Below are positions 19,534-35,735 of a stretch of DNA of 64,000 bases, one piece after another. The stretch is from Siphonodentalium dalli (taxonomy: Eukaryota > Mollusca > Scaphopoda > Gadilida > Siphonodentaliidae). The position numbers and the translations under genes are program-made. The stretch's first letter is position 1. Every line of letters begins with the position of its first letter. The stretch is taken from positions 100,091,319-100,155,318 of the forward strand of contig CP136066.1 in the NCBI GenBank assembly GCA_032622095.1, given 5' to 3'. The notes beneath the pieces are model-generated. The model searched no databases, was not told the origin of the DNA, and was given only the letters and a program-made list of their open reading frames with translations.

Positions 19534-22241
19534 GCTATGTTCTCTCTTCGCTATATTGCGTATAGGTCTGACACATTGGAATTGCCCATTGTTATTTATA
19601 ACTCACAGTTACCATATATACTTACCATAATGGTCAAATCGTGATGTATATCATCAACGATATCACACTGCAACAGAACGTTTTCTCTCTCCTACAATTG
19701 GAAAAATATAAAACAATCATACAAGGGGTTTCCACGCCTGAGCCATGTCAGCAGGAGGTTGAACGTCTAGACATACATATACAGAATAGTTAACGAAACA
19801 TACATATAAGTGTCTATAGCTAGACTGATCTCTGGCTACCACACAATGCAAAACTAATTTCGCTGTTCACTTAGTTTCCAGCTGTCTGGCTCTTGATTCC
19901 TTCAAATATGCCTCTTGATTTCCCAAGAGACAGTAAGAAAGAATATAATGTTCCTATGAGGACATCTTGTTCAAATCAAGCGGCGGAGACATATCAAGTA
20001 ATGGTGCATTGTATATCATGTGTGTACAAAATTAATGACTTATTAATATTTGAATTAGACATCCTATATACAATACGCACCTGTAAGATATTGAAGGATT
20101 ATTATACATGTCTATATCTTTTCCAAATAGCTGTTCAACTCTTAATTGAGGTCGTTCCAAATAGCTGCTCAAATCTTGATTGAGTTATGAAAAAAGACAG
20201 GACTTGATAAATATGAGACTCTACTGTAATTTATTTTTATTGCACGTCCGACTAAAAGCCGTATCATTTAAAATTTTAACACAATAAACGTCTGTCGATC
20301 TTCATATATCAACAACTGCTAACTTATATTACGACACAAATGTCAATCTAACCGCCAAATGGTTAAGCATGCAGTTTAGCATTTTCATAGTACAAGTGTA
20401 CTGATCCAACCCATTATCCAGGTATATAAATGAATGCAAAAGTCATAGATTCACTTGAAATAAGTTTTGGGGAATACAAATAAAAAACCATCTATTATAT
20501 CAATTCTTATTTTCCCATGCTAATATTAATTATTAGTTCTATTTGCATGGATCTAAGCTAAAGGTAAAAGTTCTTCCCGTGCGTTTCTTTAAATTTTTTG
20601 ATGGATTGAATTGAACAATAGAGATAAACGTACCCTGCTTAGTTGGACATTCGAGCATGAATAAAACAATGTGAAATCGACGGATTGGCTGACTCGTTCA
20701 CAACCTGTTTTCATGCTCGATTCACCAAATATTATATTATATGTTTATCTCCTAATATTAAGACGTTATAATCCAAATTGTTCACAATTCAGCAAGAACT
20801 GCGGTTGAATCGAAAAATGACAACATAATATGTGTTTCATTCAACTTTAATTACAATTGGGATGAAGTTTATACACGTAAACTCAATAGGTGAAAACACT
20901 TTTGTTATTGCTATCGTTGTCATTGTTCTTCTTGCTGGTTCAATTTGACTTTGTGCCACTGAATACTTAAGCAGGTAAAGGAGAGGCTGTCCTATGTTTA
21001 CAACAGCCCTTCCTTAACGCAGAGCTTAGAAACAACACCTTCAAAGCGTGCGACTACTTTTCGGCCTTTCGCTAGGCAAACAGCCTCTTCATATCCAACA
21101 TGTAGGTCCATTGTTACTAACATGCTTATCTTTCAATGTTCATGCTGTTGCTTAATGAATATACATATATGTATACCGACCTTGATAACCTTCTTCGAGG
21201 TGATGGTCTGGATTGTTCAACTGTAATTAAATGTTGAATATATCACACCATTTGATGTGTGGTAATTATTCATTTTATAATGATCCAAATGCATTGGATA
21301 TATATAGTCCATTAGTTCAGTGAGGTATAAATGAATACAATATCATAGCATTTGATTTGTGGTAATTATTTATTTTATAATGCTCCAAATGCAATTCAGT
21401 GAGGTATGAAGTTAATGATACATGCCCATAAAATCAATGTGTTAATGTAGCTGTGCATGAGTATATAGAGTAACAAAGGCACACCCTAAGGTGTGACATA
21501 AATGAAACTCATTTGCTGATAGATACACCTAACCATACTTGAGTTTCAAAAGTATAGACCCAAGCAAAAATAGTTTTGATGAATCAGAAATTTTCCTTAA
21601 CTTATTGCCAAACTGAAATAATGAGCTAAATTAATTTGTTAAATCTGGCTGGCGTATTGACCCAGTGAATAAGGTGTTGCGGCAATCATATAAGGGGTTT
21701 CCACGCCTGAGCTATGTCATAAGGTTGAACGTTTAGACAGACATACAGAACAGTTAACGAAACACACGTCCCATTAGTTTATTTAAGTAGGTTTAGGACC
21801 GACCCTTTGGTGAGGTCCATACACAATTTACTGGATGAGTGGGGACTCGTAGATCCTCTATATATTTAAGTTAAAAGCATTATTTTTGCTCAGGTCTAAT
21901 TGGTATATGGAAAGGCTGAATGCTTTGGTAATGTCAAGTTACGTACACATTATGAACTGACAAATATTTTCATAAATTGCCTTCTGATTTTCAGTTCTTA
22001 ATATTTCTGCGGGATACACGTGTCCGGGTTCGTACGGAGTTGTGAAAGACGGGGAAAAAGTATGGAAATTTAAAAGATTTCCAGGTCTGGAAAAAATATG
22101 GAATATTGGTGGTTTGGGCTCTGGTATGGAATACGTATGGCAATATTTCGCACTAGCCCAATAAGCTCCCATATCATTGGCCAAAATATTTTTTATCGAG
22201 AAATTACGTGATCTGGTTTGCGAGATTGTTTATTTGTCTAT
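19534..22241. repeat. Array unit 3
   Basis: Exons on minus: 19626-19691 and 21181-21220. Same length as unit 2 (2708 bp). Confidence 0.93.
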
Positions 22242-24941
22242 GCTATGTTCTCTCTTCGCTATATTGCGTATAGGTCTGACACATTGGAATTGCCCATTGT
22301 TATTTATAACTCACAGTTACCATATATACTTACCATAATGGTCAAATCGTGATGTATATCATCAACGATATCACACTGCAACAGAACGTTTTCTCTCTCC
22401 TACAATTGGAAAAATATAAAACAATTATACAAGGGGTTTCCACGCCTGAGCCATGTCAGCAGGAGGTTGAACGTCTAGACATACATATACAGAATAGTTA
22501 ACGAAACATACATATAAGTGTCTATAGCTAGACTGATCTCTGGCTACCACACAATGCAAAACTAATTTCGCTGTTCACTTAGTTTCCAGCTGTCTGGCTC
22601 TTGATTCCTTCAAATATGCCTCTTGATTTCCCAAGAGACAGTAAGAAAGAATATAATGTTCCTATGAGGACATCTTGTTCAAATCAAGCGGCGGAGACAT
22701 AGCAAGTAATGGTGCATTGTATATCATGTGTGTACAAAATTAATGACTTATTAATATTTGAATTAGACATCCTATATACAATACGCACCTGTAAGATATT
22801 GAAGGATTATTATACATGTCTATATCTTTTCCAAGTAGCTGTTCAACTCTTAATTGAGGTCGTTCCAAATAGCTGCTCAAATCTTGATTGAGTTATGAAA
22901 AAAGACAGGACTTGATAAATATGAGACTCTACTGTAATTTATTTTTATTGCACGTCCGACTAAAAGCCGTATCATTTAAAATTTTAACACAATAAACGTC
23001 TGTCGATCTTCATATATCAACAACTGCTAACTTATATTACGACACAAATGTCAATCTAACCGCCAAATGGTTAGGCATGCAGTTTAGCATTTTCGTAGTA
23101 CAAGTGTACTGATCCAACCCATTATCCAGGTATATAAATGAATGCAAAAGTCATAGATTCACTTGAAATAAGTTTTGGGGAATACAAATAAAAAACCATC
23201 TATTATATCAATTCTTATTTTCCCATGCTAATATTAATTATTAGTTCTATTTGCATGGATCTAAGCTAAAGGTAAAAGTTCTTCCCGTGCGTTTCTTTAA
23301 AATTTTTGATGGATTGAATTGAACAATAGAGATAAACGTACCCTGCTTAGTTGGACATTCGAGCATGAATAAAACAATGTGAAATCGACGGATTGGCTGA
23401 CTCGTTCACAACCTGTTTTCATGCTCGATTCCCCAAATATTATATTATATGTTTATCTCCTAATATTAAGACGTTATAATCCAAATTGTTCACAATTCAG
23501 CAAGAACTGCGGTTGAATCGAAAAATGACAACATAATATGTGTTTCATTCAACTTTAATTACAATTGGGATGAAGTTTATACACGTAAACTCAATAGGTG
23601 AAAACACTTTTGTTATTGCTATCGTTGTCATTGTTCTTCTTGCTGGTTCAATTTGACTTTGTGCCACTGAATACTTAAGCAGGTAAAGGAGAGGCTGTCC
23701 TATGTTTACAACAGCCCTTCCTTAACGCAGAGCTTAGAAACAACACCTTCAAAGCGTGCGACTACTTTTCGCTAGGCAAACAGCCTCTCCATATCCAACA
23801 TGTAGGTCCATTGTTACTAACATGCTTATCTTTCAATGTTCGTGCTGTTGCTTAATGAATATACATATATGTATACCGACCTTGATAACCTTCTTCGAGG
23901 TGATGATCTGGATTGTTCAACTGTAATTAAATGTTGAATATATCACACCATTTGATGTGTGGTAATTATTCATTTTATAATGATCCAAATGCATTGGATA
24001 TATATAGTCCATTAGTTCAGTGAAGTATAAATGAATACAATATCATAGCATTTGATTTGTGGTAATTATTTATTTTATAATGCTCCAAATGCAATTCAGT
24101 GAGGTATGAAGTTAATGATACATGCCCATAAAATCAATGTGTTAATGTAGCTGTGCATGAGTATATAGAGTAACAAAGGCACACCCTAAGGTGTGACATA
24201 AATGAAACTCATTTGCTGATAGATACACCTAACCATACTTGAGTTTCAAAAGTATAGACCCAAGCAAAAATAGTTTTGATGAATCAGAAATTTTCCTTAA
24301 CTTATTGCCAAACTGAAATAATGAGCTAAATTAATTTGTTAAATCTGGCTGGCGTATTGACCCAGTGAATAAGGTGTTGCGGCAATCATATAAGGGGTTT
24401 CCACGCCTGAGCTATGTCATAAGGTTGAACGTTTAGACAGACATACAGAACAGTTAACGAAACACACGTCCCATTTGTTTATTTAAGTAGGTTTAGGACC
24501 GACCCTTTGGTGAGGTCCATACACAATTTACTGGATGAGTGGGGACTCGTAGATCCTCTATATATTTAAGTTAAAAGCATTATTTTTGCTCAGGTCTAAT
24601 TGGTATATGGAAAGGCTGAATGCTTTGGTAATGTCAAGTTACGTACACATTATGAACTGACAAATATTTTCATAAATTGCCTTCTGATTTTCAGTTCTTA
24701 ATATTTCTGCGGGATACACGTGTCCGGGTTCGTACGGAGTTGTGAAAGACGGGGAAAAAGTATGGAAATTTAAAAGATTTCCAGGTCTGGAAAAAATATG
24801 GAATATTGGTGGTTTGGGCTCTGGTATGGAATACGTATGGCAATATTTCGCACTAGCCCAATAAGCTCCCATATCATTGGCCAAAATATTTTTTATCGAG
24901 AAATTACGTGATCTGGTTTGCGAGATTGTTTATTTGTCTAT
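22242..24941. repeat. Array unit 4
   Basis: Exons on minus: 22334-22399 and 23881-23920. Carries the 8-bp deletion (CTTTTCGCTAGG) and rare variants CCAAGTAGCT and GGTTAGGCATG that it shares only with unit 5, so units 4 and 5 are a very recent single-unit duplication. Confidence 0.93.
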
Positions 24942-27641
24942 GCTATGTTCTCTCTTCGCTATATTGCGTATAGGTCTGACACATTGGAATTGCCCATTGT
25001 TATTTATAACTCACAGTTACCATATATACTTACCATAATGGTCAAATCGTGATGTATATCATCAACGATATCACACTGCAACAGAACGTTTTCTCTCTCC
25101 TACAATTGGAAAAATATAAAACAATTATACAAGGGGTTTCCACGCCTGAGCCATGTCAGCAGGAGGTTGAACGTCTAGACATACATATACAGAATAGTTA
25201 ACGAAACATACATATAAGTGTCTATAGCTAGACTGATCTCTGGCTACCACACAATGCAAAACTAATTTCGCTGTTCACTTAGTTTCCAGCTGTCTGGCTC
25301 TTGATTCCTTCAAATATGCCTCTTGATTTCCCAAGAGACAGTAAGAAAGAATATAATGTTCCTATGAGGACATCTTGTTCAAATCAAGCGGCGGAGACAT
25401 AGCAAGTAATGGTGCATTGTATATCATGTGTGTACAAAATTAATGACTTATTAATATTTGAATTAGACATCCTATATACAATACGCACCTGTAAGATATT
25501 GAAGGATTATTATACATGTCTATATCTTTTCCAAGTAGCTGTTCAACTCTTAATTGAGGTCGTTCCAAATAGCTGCTCAAATCTTGATTGAGTTATGAAA
25601 AAAGACAGGACTTGATAAATATGAGACTCTACTGTAATTTATTTTTATTGCACGTCCGACTAAAAGCCGTATCATTTAAAATTTTAACACAATAAACGTC
25701 TGTCGATCTTCATATATCAACAACTGCTAACTTATATTACGACACAAATGTCAATCTAACCGCCAAATGGTTAGGCATGCAGTTTAGCATTTTCGTAGTA
25801 CAAGTGTACTGATCCAACCCATTATCCAGGTATATAAATGAATGCAAAAGTCATAGATTCACTTGAAATAAGTTTTGGGGAATACAAATAAAAAACCATC
25901 TATTATATCAATTCTTATTTTCCCATGCTAATATTAATTATTAGTTCTATTTGCATGGATCTAAGCTAAAGGTAAAAGTTCTTCCCGTGCGTTTCTTTAA
26001 AATTTTTGATGGATTGAATTGAACAATAGAGATAAACGTACCCTGCTTAGTTGGACATTCGAGCATGAATAAAACAATGTGAAATCGACGGATTGGCTGA
26101 CTCGTTCACAACCTGTTTTCATGCTCGATTCCCCAAATATTATATTATATGTTTATCTCCTAATATTAAGACGTTATAATCCAAATTGTTCACAATTCAG
26201 CAAGAACTGCGGTTGAATCGAAAAATGACAACATAATATGTGTTTCATTCAACTTTAATTACAATTGGGATGAAGTTTATACACGTAAACTCAATAGGTG
26301 AAAACACTTTTGTTATTGCTATCGTTGTCATTGTTCTTCTTGCTGGTTCAATTTGACTTTGTGCCACTGAATACTTAAGCAGGTAAAGGAGAGGCTGTCC
26401 TATGTTTACAACAGCCCTTCCTTAACGCAGAGCTTAGAAACAACACCTTCAAAGCGTGCGACTACTTTTCGCTAGGCAAACAGCCTCTCCATATCCAACA
26501 TGTAGGTCCATTGTTACTAACATGCTTATCTTTCAATGTTCGTGCTGTTGCTTAATGAATATACATATATGTATACCGACCTTGATAACCTTCTTCGAGG
26601 TGATGATCTGGATTGTTCAACTGTAATTAAATGTTGAATATATCACACCATTTGATGTGTGGTAATTATTCATTTTATAATGATCCAAATGCATTGGATA
26701 TATATAGTCCATTAGTTCAGTGAAGTATAAATGAATACAATATCATAGCATTTGATTTGTGGTAATTATTTATTTTATAATGCTCCAAATGCAATTCAGT
26801 GAGGTATGAAGTTAATGATACATGCCCATAAAATCAATGTGTTAATGTAGCTGTGCATGAGTATATAGAGTAACAAAGGCACACCCTAAGGTGTGACATA
26901 AATGAAACTCATTTGCTGATAGATACACCTAACCATACTTGAGTTTCAAAAGTATAGACCCAAGCAAAAATAGTTTTGATGAATCAGAAATTTTCCTTAA
27001 CTTATTGCCAAACTGAAATAATGAGCTAAATTAATTTGTTAAATCTGGCTGGCGTATTGACCCAGTGAATAAGGTGTTGCGGCAATCATATAAGGGGTTT
27101 CCACGCCTGAGCTATGTCATAAGGTTGAACGTTTAGACAGACATACAGAACAGTTAACGAAACACACGTCCCATTTGTTTATTTAAGTAGGTTTAGGACC
27201 GACCCTTTGGTGAGGTCCATACACAATTTACTGGATGAGTGGGGACTCGTAGATCCTCTATATATTTAAGTTAAAAGCATTATTTTTGCTCAGGTCTAAT
27301 TGGTATATGGAAAGGCTGAATGCTTTGGTAATGTCAAGTTACGTACACATTATGAACTGACAAATATTTTCATAAATTGCCGTCTGATTTTCAGTTCTTA
27401 ATCTTTCTGCGGGATACACGTGTCCGGGTTCGTACGGAGTTGTGAAAGACGGGGAAAAAGTATGGAAATTTAAAAGATTTCCAGGTCTGGAAAAAATATG
27501 GAATATTGGTGGTTTGGTCTCTGGTATGGAATACGTATGGCAATATTTCGCACTAGCCCAATAAGCTCCCATATCATTGGCCAAAATATTTTTTATCGAG
27601 AAATTACGTGATCTGGTTTGCGAGATTGTTTATTTGTCTAT
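24942..27641. repeat. Array unit 5
   Basis: Exons on minus: 25034-25099 and 26581-26620. I could see no difference from unit 4 until the last 300 bp, where it switches to the GGTTTGGTCTC subtype, consistent with an exchange breakpoint. Confidence 0.93.
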
Positions 27642-30338
27642 GCTATGTTCTCTCTTCGCTATATTGCGTATAGGTCTGACACATTGGAATTGCCCATTGT
27701 TATTTATAACTCACAGTTACCATATATACTTACCATAATGGTCAAATCGTGATGTATATCATCAACGATATCACACTGCAACAGAACGTTTTCTCTCTCC
27801 TACAATTGGAAAAATATAAAACAATCATACAAGGGGTTTCCACGCCTGAGCCATGTCAGCAGGAGGTTGAACGTCTAGACATACATATACAGAATAGTTA
27901 ACGAAACATACATATAAGTGTCTATAGCTAGACTGATCTCTGGCTACCACACAATGCAAAACTAATTTCGCTGTTCACTTAGTTTCCAGCTGTCTGGCTC
28001 TTGATTCCTTCAAATATGCCTCTTGATTTCCCAAGAGACAGTAAGAAAGAATATAATGTTCCTATGAGGACATCTTGTTCAAATCAAGCGGCGGAGACAT
28101 ATCAAGTAATGGTGCATTGTATATCATGTGTGTACAAAATTAATGACTTATTAATATTTGAATTAGACATCCTATATACAATACGCACCTGTAAGATATT
28201 GAAGGATTATTATACATGTCTATATCTTTTCCAAATAGCTGTTCAACTCTTAATTGAGGTCGTTCCAAATAGCTGCTCAAATCTTGATTGAGTTATGAAA
28301 AAAGACAGGACTTGATAAATATGAGACTCTACTGTAATTTATTTTTATTGCACGTCCGACTAAAAGCCGTATCATTTAAAATTTTAACACAATAAACGTC
28401 TGTCGATCTTCATATATCAACTGCTAACTTATATTACGACACAAATGTCAATCTAACCGCCAAATGGTTAAGCATGCAGTTTAGCATTTTCGTAGTACAA
28501 GTGTACTGATCCAACCCATTATCCAGGTATATAAATGAATGCAAAAGTCATAGATTCACTTGAAATAAGTTTTGGGGAATACAAATAAAAAACCATCTAT
28601 TATATCAATTCTTATTTTCCCATGCTAATATTAATTATTAGTTCTATTTGCATGGATCTAAGCTAAAGGTAAAAGTTCTTCCCGTGCGTTTCTTTAAATT
28701 TTTTGATGGATTGAATTGAACAATAGAGATAAACGTACCCTGCTTAGTTGGACATTCGAGCATGAATAAAACAATGAGAAATCGACGGATTGGCTGACTC
28801 GTTCACAACCTGTTTTCATGCTCGATTCCCCAAATATTATATTATATGTTTATCTCCTAATATTAAGACGTTATAATCCAAATTGTTCACAATTCAGCAA
28901 GAACTGCGGTTGAATCGAAAAATGACAACATAATATGTGTTTCATTCAACTTTAATTACAATTGGGATGAAGTTTATACACGTAAACTCAATAGGTGAAA
29001 ACACTTTTGTTATTGCTATCGTTGTCATTGTTCTTCTTGCTGGTTCAATTTGACTTTGTGCCACTGAATACTTAAGCAGGTAAAGGAGAGGCTGTCCTAT
29101 GTTTACAACAGCCCTTCCTTAACGCAGAGCTTAGAAACAACACCTTCAAAGCGTGCGACTACTTTTCGGCCTTTCGCTAGGCAAACAGCCTCTCCATATC
29201 CAACATGTAGGTCCATTGTTACTAACATGCTTATCTTTCAATGTTCGTGCTGTTGCTTAATGAATATACATATATGTATACCGACCTTGATAACCTTCTT
29301 CGAGGTGATGGTCTGGATTGTTCAACTGTAATTAAATGTTGAATATATCACACCATTTGATGTGGTAATTATTCATTTTATAATGATCCAAATGCATTGG
29401 ATATATATAGTCCATTAGTTCAGTGAGGTATAAATGAATACAATATCATAGCATTTGATTTGTGGTAATTATTTATTTTATAATGCTCCAAATGCAATTC
29501 AGTGAGGTATGAAGTTAATGATACATGCCCATAAAATCAATGTGTTAATGTAGCTGTGCATGAGTATATAGAGTAACAAAGGCACACCCTAAGGTGTGAC
29601 ATAAATGAAACTCATTTGCTGATAGATACACCTAACCATACTTGAGTTTCAAAAGTATAGACCCAAGCAAAAATAGTTTTGATGAATCAGAAATTTTCCT
29701 TAACTTATTGCCAAACTGAAATAATGAGCTAAATTAATTTGTTAAATCTGGCTGGCGTATTGACCCAGTGAATAAGGTGTTGCGGCAATCATATAAGGGG
29801 TTTCCACGCCTGAGCTATGTCATAAGGTTGAACGTTTAGACAGACATACAGAACAGTTAACGAAACACACGTCCCATTTGTTTATTTAAGTAGGTTTAGG
29901 ACCGACCCTTTGGTGAGGTCCATACACAATTTACTGGATGAGTGGGGACTCGTAGATCCTCTATATATTTAAGTTAAAAGCATTATTTTTGCTCAGGTCT
30001 AATTGGTATATGGAAAGGCTGAATGCTTTGGTAATGTCAAGTTACGTACACATTATGAACTGACAAATATTTTCATAAATTGCCTTCTGATTTTCAGTTC
30101 TTAATCTTTCTGCGGGATACACGTGTCCGGGTTCGTACGGAGTTGTGAAAGACGGGGAAAAAGTATGGAAATTTAAAAGATTTCCAGGTCTGGAAAAAAT
30201 ATGGAATATTGGTGGTTTGGGCTCTGGTATGGAATACGTATGGCAATATTTCGCACTAGCCCAATAAGCTCCCATATCATTGGCCAAAATATTTTTTAAA
30301 TTACGTGATCTGGTTTGCGAGATTGTTTATTTGTCTAT
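27642..30338. repeat. Array unit 6 (subtype A)
   Basis: Exons on minus: 27734-27799 and 29286-29325. Markers shared with units 8 and 10: ATCAACTGC (3 bp shorter), GATGTGGTAATT (2 bp shorter), and the loss of TATCGAG near the unit end. Confidence 0.93.
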
Positions 30339-33038
30339 GCTATGTTCTCTCTTCGCTATATTGCGTATAGGTCTGACACATTGGAATTGCCCATTGTTAT
30401 TTATAACTCACAGTTACCATATATACTTACCATAATGGTCAAATCGTGATGTATATCATCAACGATATCACACTGCAACAGAATGTTTTCTCTCTCCTAC
30501 AATTGGAAAAATATAAAACAATCATACAAGGGGTTTCCACGCCTGAGCCATGTCAGCAGGAGGTTGAACGTCTAGACATACATATACAGAATAGTTAACG
30601 AAACATACATATAAGTGTCTATAGCTAGACTGATCCTTGGCTACCACACAATGCAAAACTAATTTCGCTGTTCACTTAGTTTCCAGCTGTCTGGCTCTTG
30701 ATTCCTTCAAATATGCCTCTTGATTTCCCAAGAGACAGTAAGAAAGAATATAATGTTCCTGTGAGGACATCTTGTTCAAATCAAGCGGCGGAGACATATC
30801 AAGTAATGGTGCATTGTATATCATGTGTGTACAAAATTAATGACTTATTAATATTTGAATTAGACATCCTATATACAATACGCACCTGTAAGATATTGAA
30901 GGATTATTATACATGTCTATATCTTTTCCAAATAGCTGTTCAACTCTTAATTGAGGTCGTTCCAAATAGCTGCTCAAATCTTGATTGAGTTATGAAAAAA
31001 GACAGGACTTGATAAATATGAGACTCTACTGTAATTTATTTTTATTGCACGTCCGACTAAAAGCCGTATCATTTAAAATTTTAACACAATAAACGTCTGT
31101 CGATCTTCATATATCAACAACTGCTAACTTATATTACGACACAAATGTCAATCTAACCGCCAAATGGTTAAGCATGCAGTTTAGCATTTTCGTAGTACAA
31201 GTGTACTGATCCAACCCATTATCCAGGTATATAAATGAATGCAAAAGTCATAGATTCACTTGAAATAAGTTTTGGGGAATACAAATAAAAAACCATCTAC
31301 TATATCAATTCTTATTTTCCCATGCTAATATTAATTATTAGTTCTATTTGCATGGATCTAAGCTAAAGGTAAAAGTTCTTCCCGTGCGTTTCTTTAAAAT
31401 TTTTGATGGATTGAATTGAACAATAGAGATAAACGTACCCTGCTTAGTTGGACATTCGAGCATGAATAAAACAATGTGAAATCGACGGATTGGCTGACTC
31501 GTTCACAACCTGTTTTCATGCTCGATTCCCCAAATATTATATTATATGTTTATCTCCTAATATTAAGACGTTATAATCCAAATTGTTCACAATTCAGCAA
31601 GAACTGCGGTTGAATCGAAAAATGACAACATAATATGTGTTTCATTCAACTTTAATTACAATTGGGATGAAGTTTATACACGTAAACTCAATAGGTGAAA
31701 ACACTTTTGTTATTGCTATCGTTGTCATTGTTCTTCTTGCTGGTTCAATTTGACTTTGTGCCACTGAATACTTAAGCAGGTAAAGGAGAGGCTGTCCTAT
31801 GTTTACAACAGCCCTTCCTTAACGCAGAGCTTAGAAACAACACCTTCAAAGCGTGCGACTACTTTTCGCTAGGCAAACAGCCTCTCCATATCCAACATGT
31901 AGGTCCATTGTTACTAACATGCTTATCTTTCAATGTTCGTGCTGTTGCTTAATGAATATACATATATGTATACCGACCTTGATAACCTTCTTCGAGGTGA
32001 TGGTCTGGATTGTTCAACTGTAATTAAATGTTGAATATATCACACCATTTGATGTGTGGTAATTATTCATTTTATAATGATCCAAATGCATTGGATATAT
32101 ATAGTCCATTAGTTCAGTGAAGTATAAATGAATACAATATCATAGCATTTGATTTGTGGTAATTATTTATTTTATAATGCTCCAAATGCAATTCAGTGAG
32201 GTATGAAGTTAATGATACATGCCCATAAAATCAATGTGTTAATGTAGCTGTGCATGAGTATATAGAGTAACAAAGGCACACCCTAAGGTGTGACATAAAT
32301 GAAACTCATTTGCTGATAGATACACCTAACCATACTTGAGTTTCAAAAGTATAGACCCAAGCAAAAATAGTTTTGATGAATCAGAAATTTTCCTTAACTT
32401 ATTGCCAAACTGAAATAATGAGCTAAATTAATTTGTTAAATCTGGCTGGCGTATTGACCCAGTGAATAAGGTGTTGCGGCAATCATATAAGGGGTTTCCA
32501 CGCCTGAGCTATGTCATAAGGTTGAACGTTTAGACAGACATACAGAACAGTTAACGAAACACACGTCCCATTTGTTTATTTAAGTAGGTTTAGGACCGAC
32601 CCTTTGGTGAGGTCCATACACAATTTACTGGATGAGTGGGGACTCGTAGATCCTCTATATATTTAAGTTAAAAGCATTATTTTTGCTCAGGTCTAATTGG
32701 TATATGGAAAGGCTGAATGCTTTGGTAATGTCAAGTTACGTACACATTATGAACTGACAAATATTTTCATAAATTGCCGTCTGATTTTCAGTTCTTAATC
32801 TTTCTGCGGGATACACGTGTCCGGGTTCGTACGGAGTTGTGAAAGACGGGGAAAAAGTATGGAAATTAAAAAGATTTCCAGGTCTGGAAAAAATATGGAA
32901 TATTGGTGGTTTGGTCTCTGGTATGGAATACGTATGGCAATATTTCGCACTAGCCCAATAAGCTCCCATATCATTGGCCAAAATATTTTTTATCGAGAAA
33001 TTACGTGATCTGGTTTGCGATATTGTTTATTTGTCTAT
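30339..33038. repeat. Array unit 7 (subtype B)
   Basis: Exons on minus: 30431-30496 (with a Val to Ile change) and 31978-32017. Markers shared with unit 9: 8-bp deletion CTTTTCGCTAGG, CAGTGAAGTATA, CATCTACTATATC, GGAAATTAAAAAG. Confidence 0.93.
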
Positions 33039-35735
33039 GCTATGTTCTCTCTTCGCTATATTGCGTATAGGTCTGACACATTGGAATTGCCCATTGTTAT
33101 TTATAACTCACAGTTACCATATATACTTACCATAATGGTCAAATCGTGATGTATATCATCAACGATATCACACTGCAACAGAACGTTTTCTCTCTCCTAC
33201 AATTGGAAAAATATAAAACAATCATACAAGGGGTTTCCACGCCTGAGCCATGTCAGCAGGAGGTTGAACGTCTAGACATACATATACAGAATAGTTAACG
33301 AAACATACATATAAGTGTCTATAGCTAGACTGATCTCTGGCTACCACACAATGCAAAACTAATTTCGCTGTTCACTTAGTTTCCAGCTGTCTGGCTCTTG
33401 ATTCCTTCAAATATGCCTCTTGATTTCCCAAGAGACAGTAAGAAAGAATATAATGTTCCTATGAGGACATCTTGTTCAAATCAAGCGGCGGAGACATATC
33501 AAGTAATGGTGCATTGTATATCATGTGTGTACAAAATTAATGACTTATTAATATTTGAATTAGACATCCTATATACAATACGCACCTGTAAGATATTGAA
33601 GGATTATTATACATGTCTATATCTTTTCCAAATAGCTGTTCAACTCTTAATTGAGGTCGTTCCAAATAGCTGCTCAAATCTTGATTGAGTTATGAAAAAA
33701 GACAGGACTTGATAAATATGAGACTCTACTGTAATTTATTTTTATTGCACGTCCGACTAAAAGCCGTATCATTTAAAATTTTAACACAATAAACGTCTGT
33801 CGATCTTCATATATCAACTGCTAACTTATATTACGACACAAATGTCAATCTAACCGCCAAATGGTTAAGCATGCAGTTTAGCATTTTCGTAGTACAAGTG
33901 TACTGATCCAACCCATTATCCAGGTATATAAATGAATGCAAAAGTCATAGATTCACTTGAAATAAGTTTTGGGGAATACAAATAAAAAACCATCTATTAT
34001 ATCAATTCTTATTTTCCCATGCTAATATTAATTATTAGTTCTATTTGCATGGATCTAAGCTAAAGGTAAAAGTTCTTCCCGTGCGTTTCTTTAAATTTTT
34101 TGATGGATTGAATTGAACAATAGAGATAAACGTACCCTGCTTAGTTGGACATTCGAGCATGAATAAAACAATGTGAAATCGACGGATTGGCTGACTCGTT
34201 CACAACCTGTTTTCATGCTCGATTCCCCAAATATTATATTATATGTTTATCTCCTAATATTAAGACGTTATAATCCAAATTGTTCACAATTCAGCAAGAA
34301 CTGCGGTTGAATCGAAAAATGACAACATAATATGTGTTTCATTCAACTTTAATTACAATTGGGATGAAGTTTATACACGTAAACTCAATAGGTGAAAACA
34401 CTTTTGTTATTGCTATCGTTGTCATTGTTCTTCTTGCTGGTTCAATTTGACTTTGTGCCACTGAATACTTAAGCAGGTAAAGGAGAGGCTGTCCTATGTT
34501 TACAACAGCCCTTCCTTAACGCAGAGCTTAGAAACAACACCTTCAAAGCGTGCGACTACTTTTCGGCCTTTCGCTAGGCAAACAGCCTCTCCATATCCAA
34601 CATGTAGGTCCATTGTTACTAACATGCTTATCTTTCAATGTTCGTGCTGTTGCTTAATGAATATACATATATGTATACCGACCTTGATAACCTTCTTCGA
34701 GGTGATGGTCTGGATTGTTCAACTGTAATTAAATGTTGAATATATCACACCATTTGATGTGGTAATTATTCATTTTATAATGATCCAAATGCATTGGATA
34801 TATATAGTCCATTAGTTCAGTGAGGTATAAATGAATACAATATCATAGCATTTGATTTGTGGTAATTATTTATTTTATAATGCTCCAAATGCAATTCAGT
34901 GAGGTATGAAGTTAATGATACATGCCCATAAAATCAATGTGTTAATGTAGCTGTGCATGAGTATATAGAGTAACAAAGGCACACCCTAAGGTGTGACATA
35001 AATGAAACTCATTTGCTGATAGATACACCTAACCATACTTGAGTTTCAAAAGTATAGACCCAAGCAAAAATAGTTTTGATGAATCAGAAATTTTCCTTAA
35101 CTTATTGCCAAACTGAAATAATGAGCTAAATTAATTTGTTAAATCTGGCTGGCGTATTGACCCAGTGAATAAGGTGTTGCGGCAATCATATAAGGGGTTT
35201 CCACGCCTGAGCTATGTCATAAGGTTGAACGTTTAGACAGACATACAGAACAGTTAACGAAACACACGTCCCATTTGTTTATTTAAGTAGGTTTAGGACC
35301 GACCCTTTGGTGAGGTCCATACACAATTTACTGGATGAGTGGGGACTCGTAGATCCTCTATATATTTAAGTTAAAAGCATTATTTTTGCTCAGGTCTAAT
35401 TGGTATATGGAAAGGCTGAATGCTTTGGTAATGTCAAGTTACGTACACATTATGAACTGACAAATATTTTCATAAATTGCCTTCTGATTTTCAGTTCTTA
35501 ATCTTTCTGCGGGATACACGTGTCCGGGTTCGTACGGAGTTGTGAAAGACGGGGAAAAAGTATGGAAATTTAAAAGATTTCCAGGTCTGGAAAAAATATG
35601 GAATATTGGTGGTTTGGGCTCTGGTATGGAATACGTATGGCAATATTTCGCACTAGCCCAATAAGCTCCCATATCATTGGCCAAAATATTTTTTTAATTA
35701 CGTGATCTGGTTTGCGAGATTGTTTATTTGTCTAT
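33039..35735. repeat. Array unit 8 (subtype A)
   Basis: Exons on minus: 33131-33196 and 34683-34722. Lies exactly 5397 bp after unit 6 and shares its short indels. Confidence 0.93.
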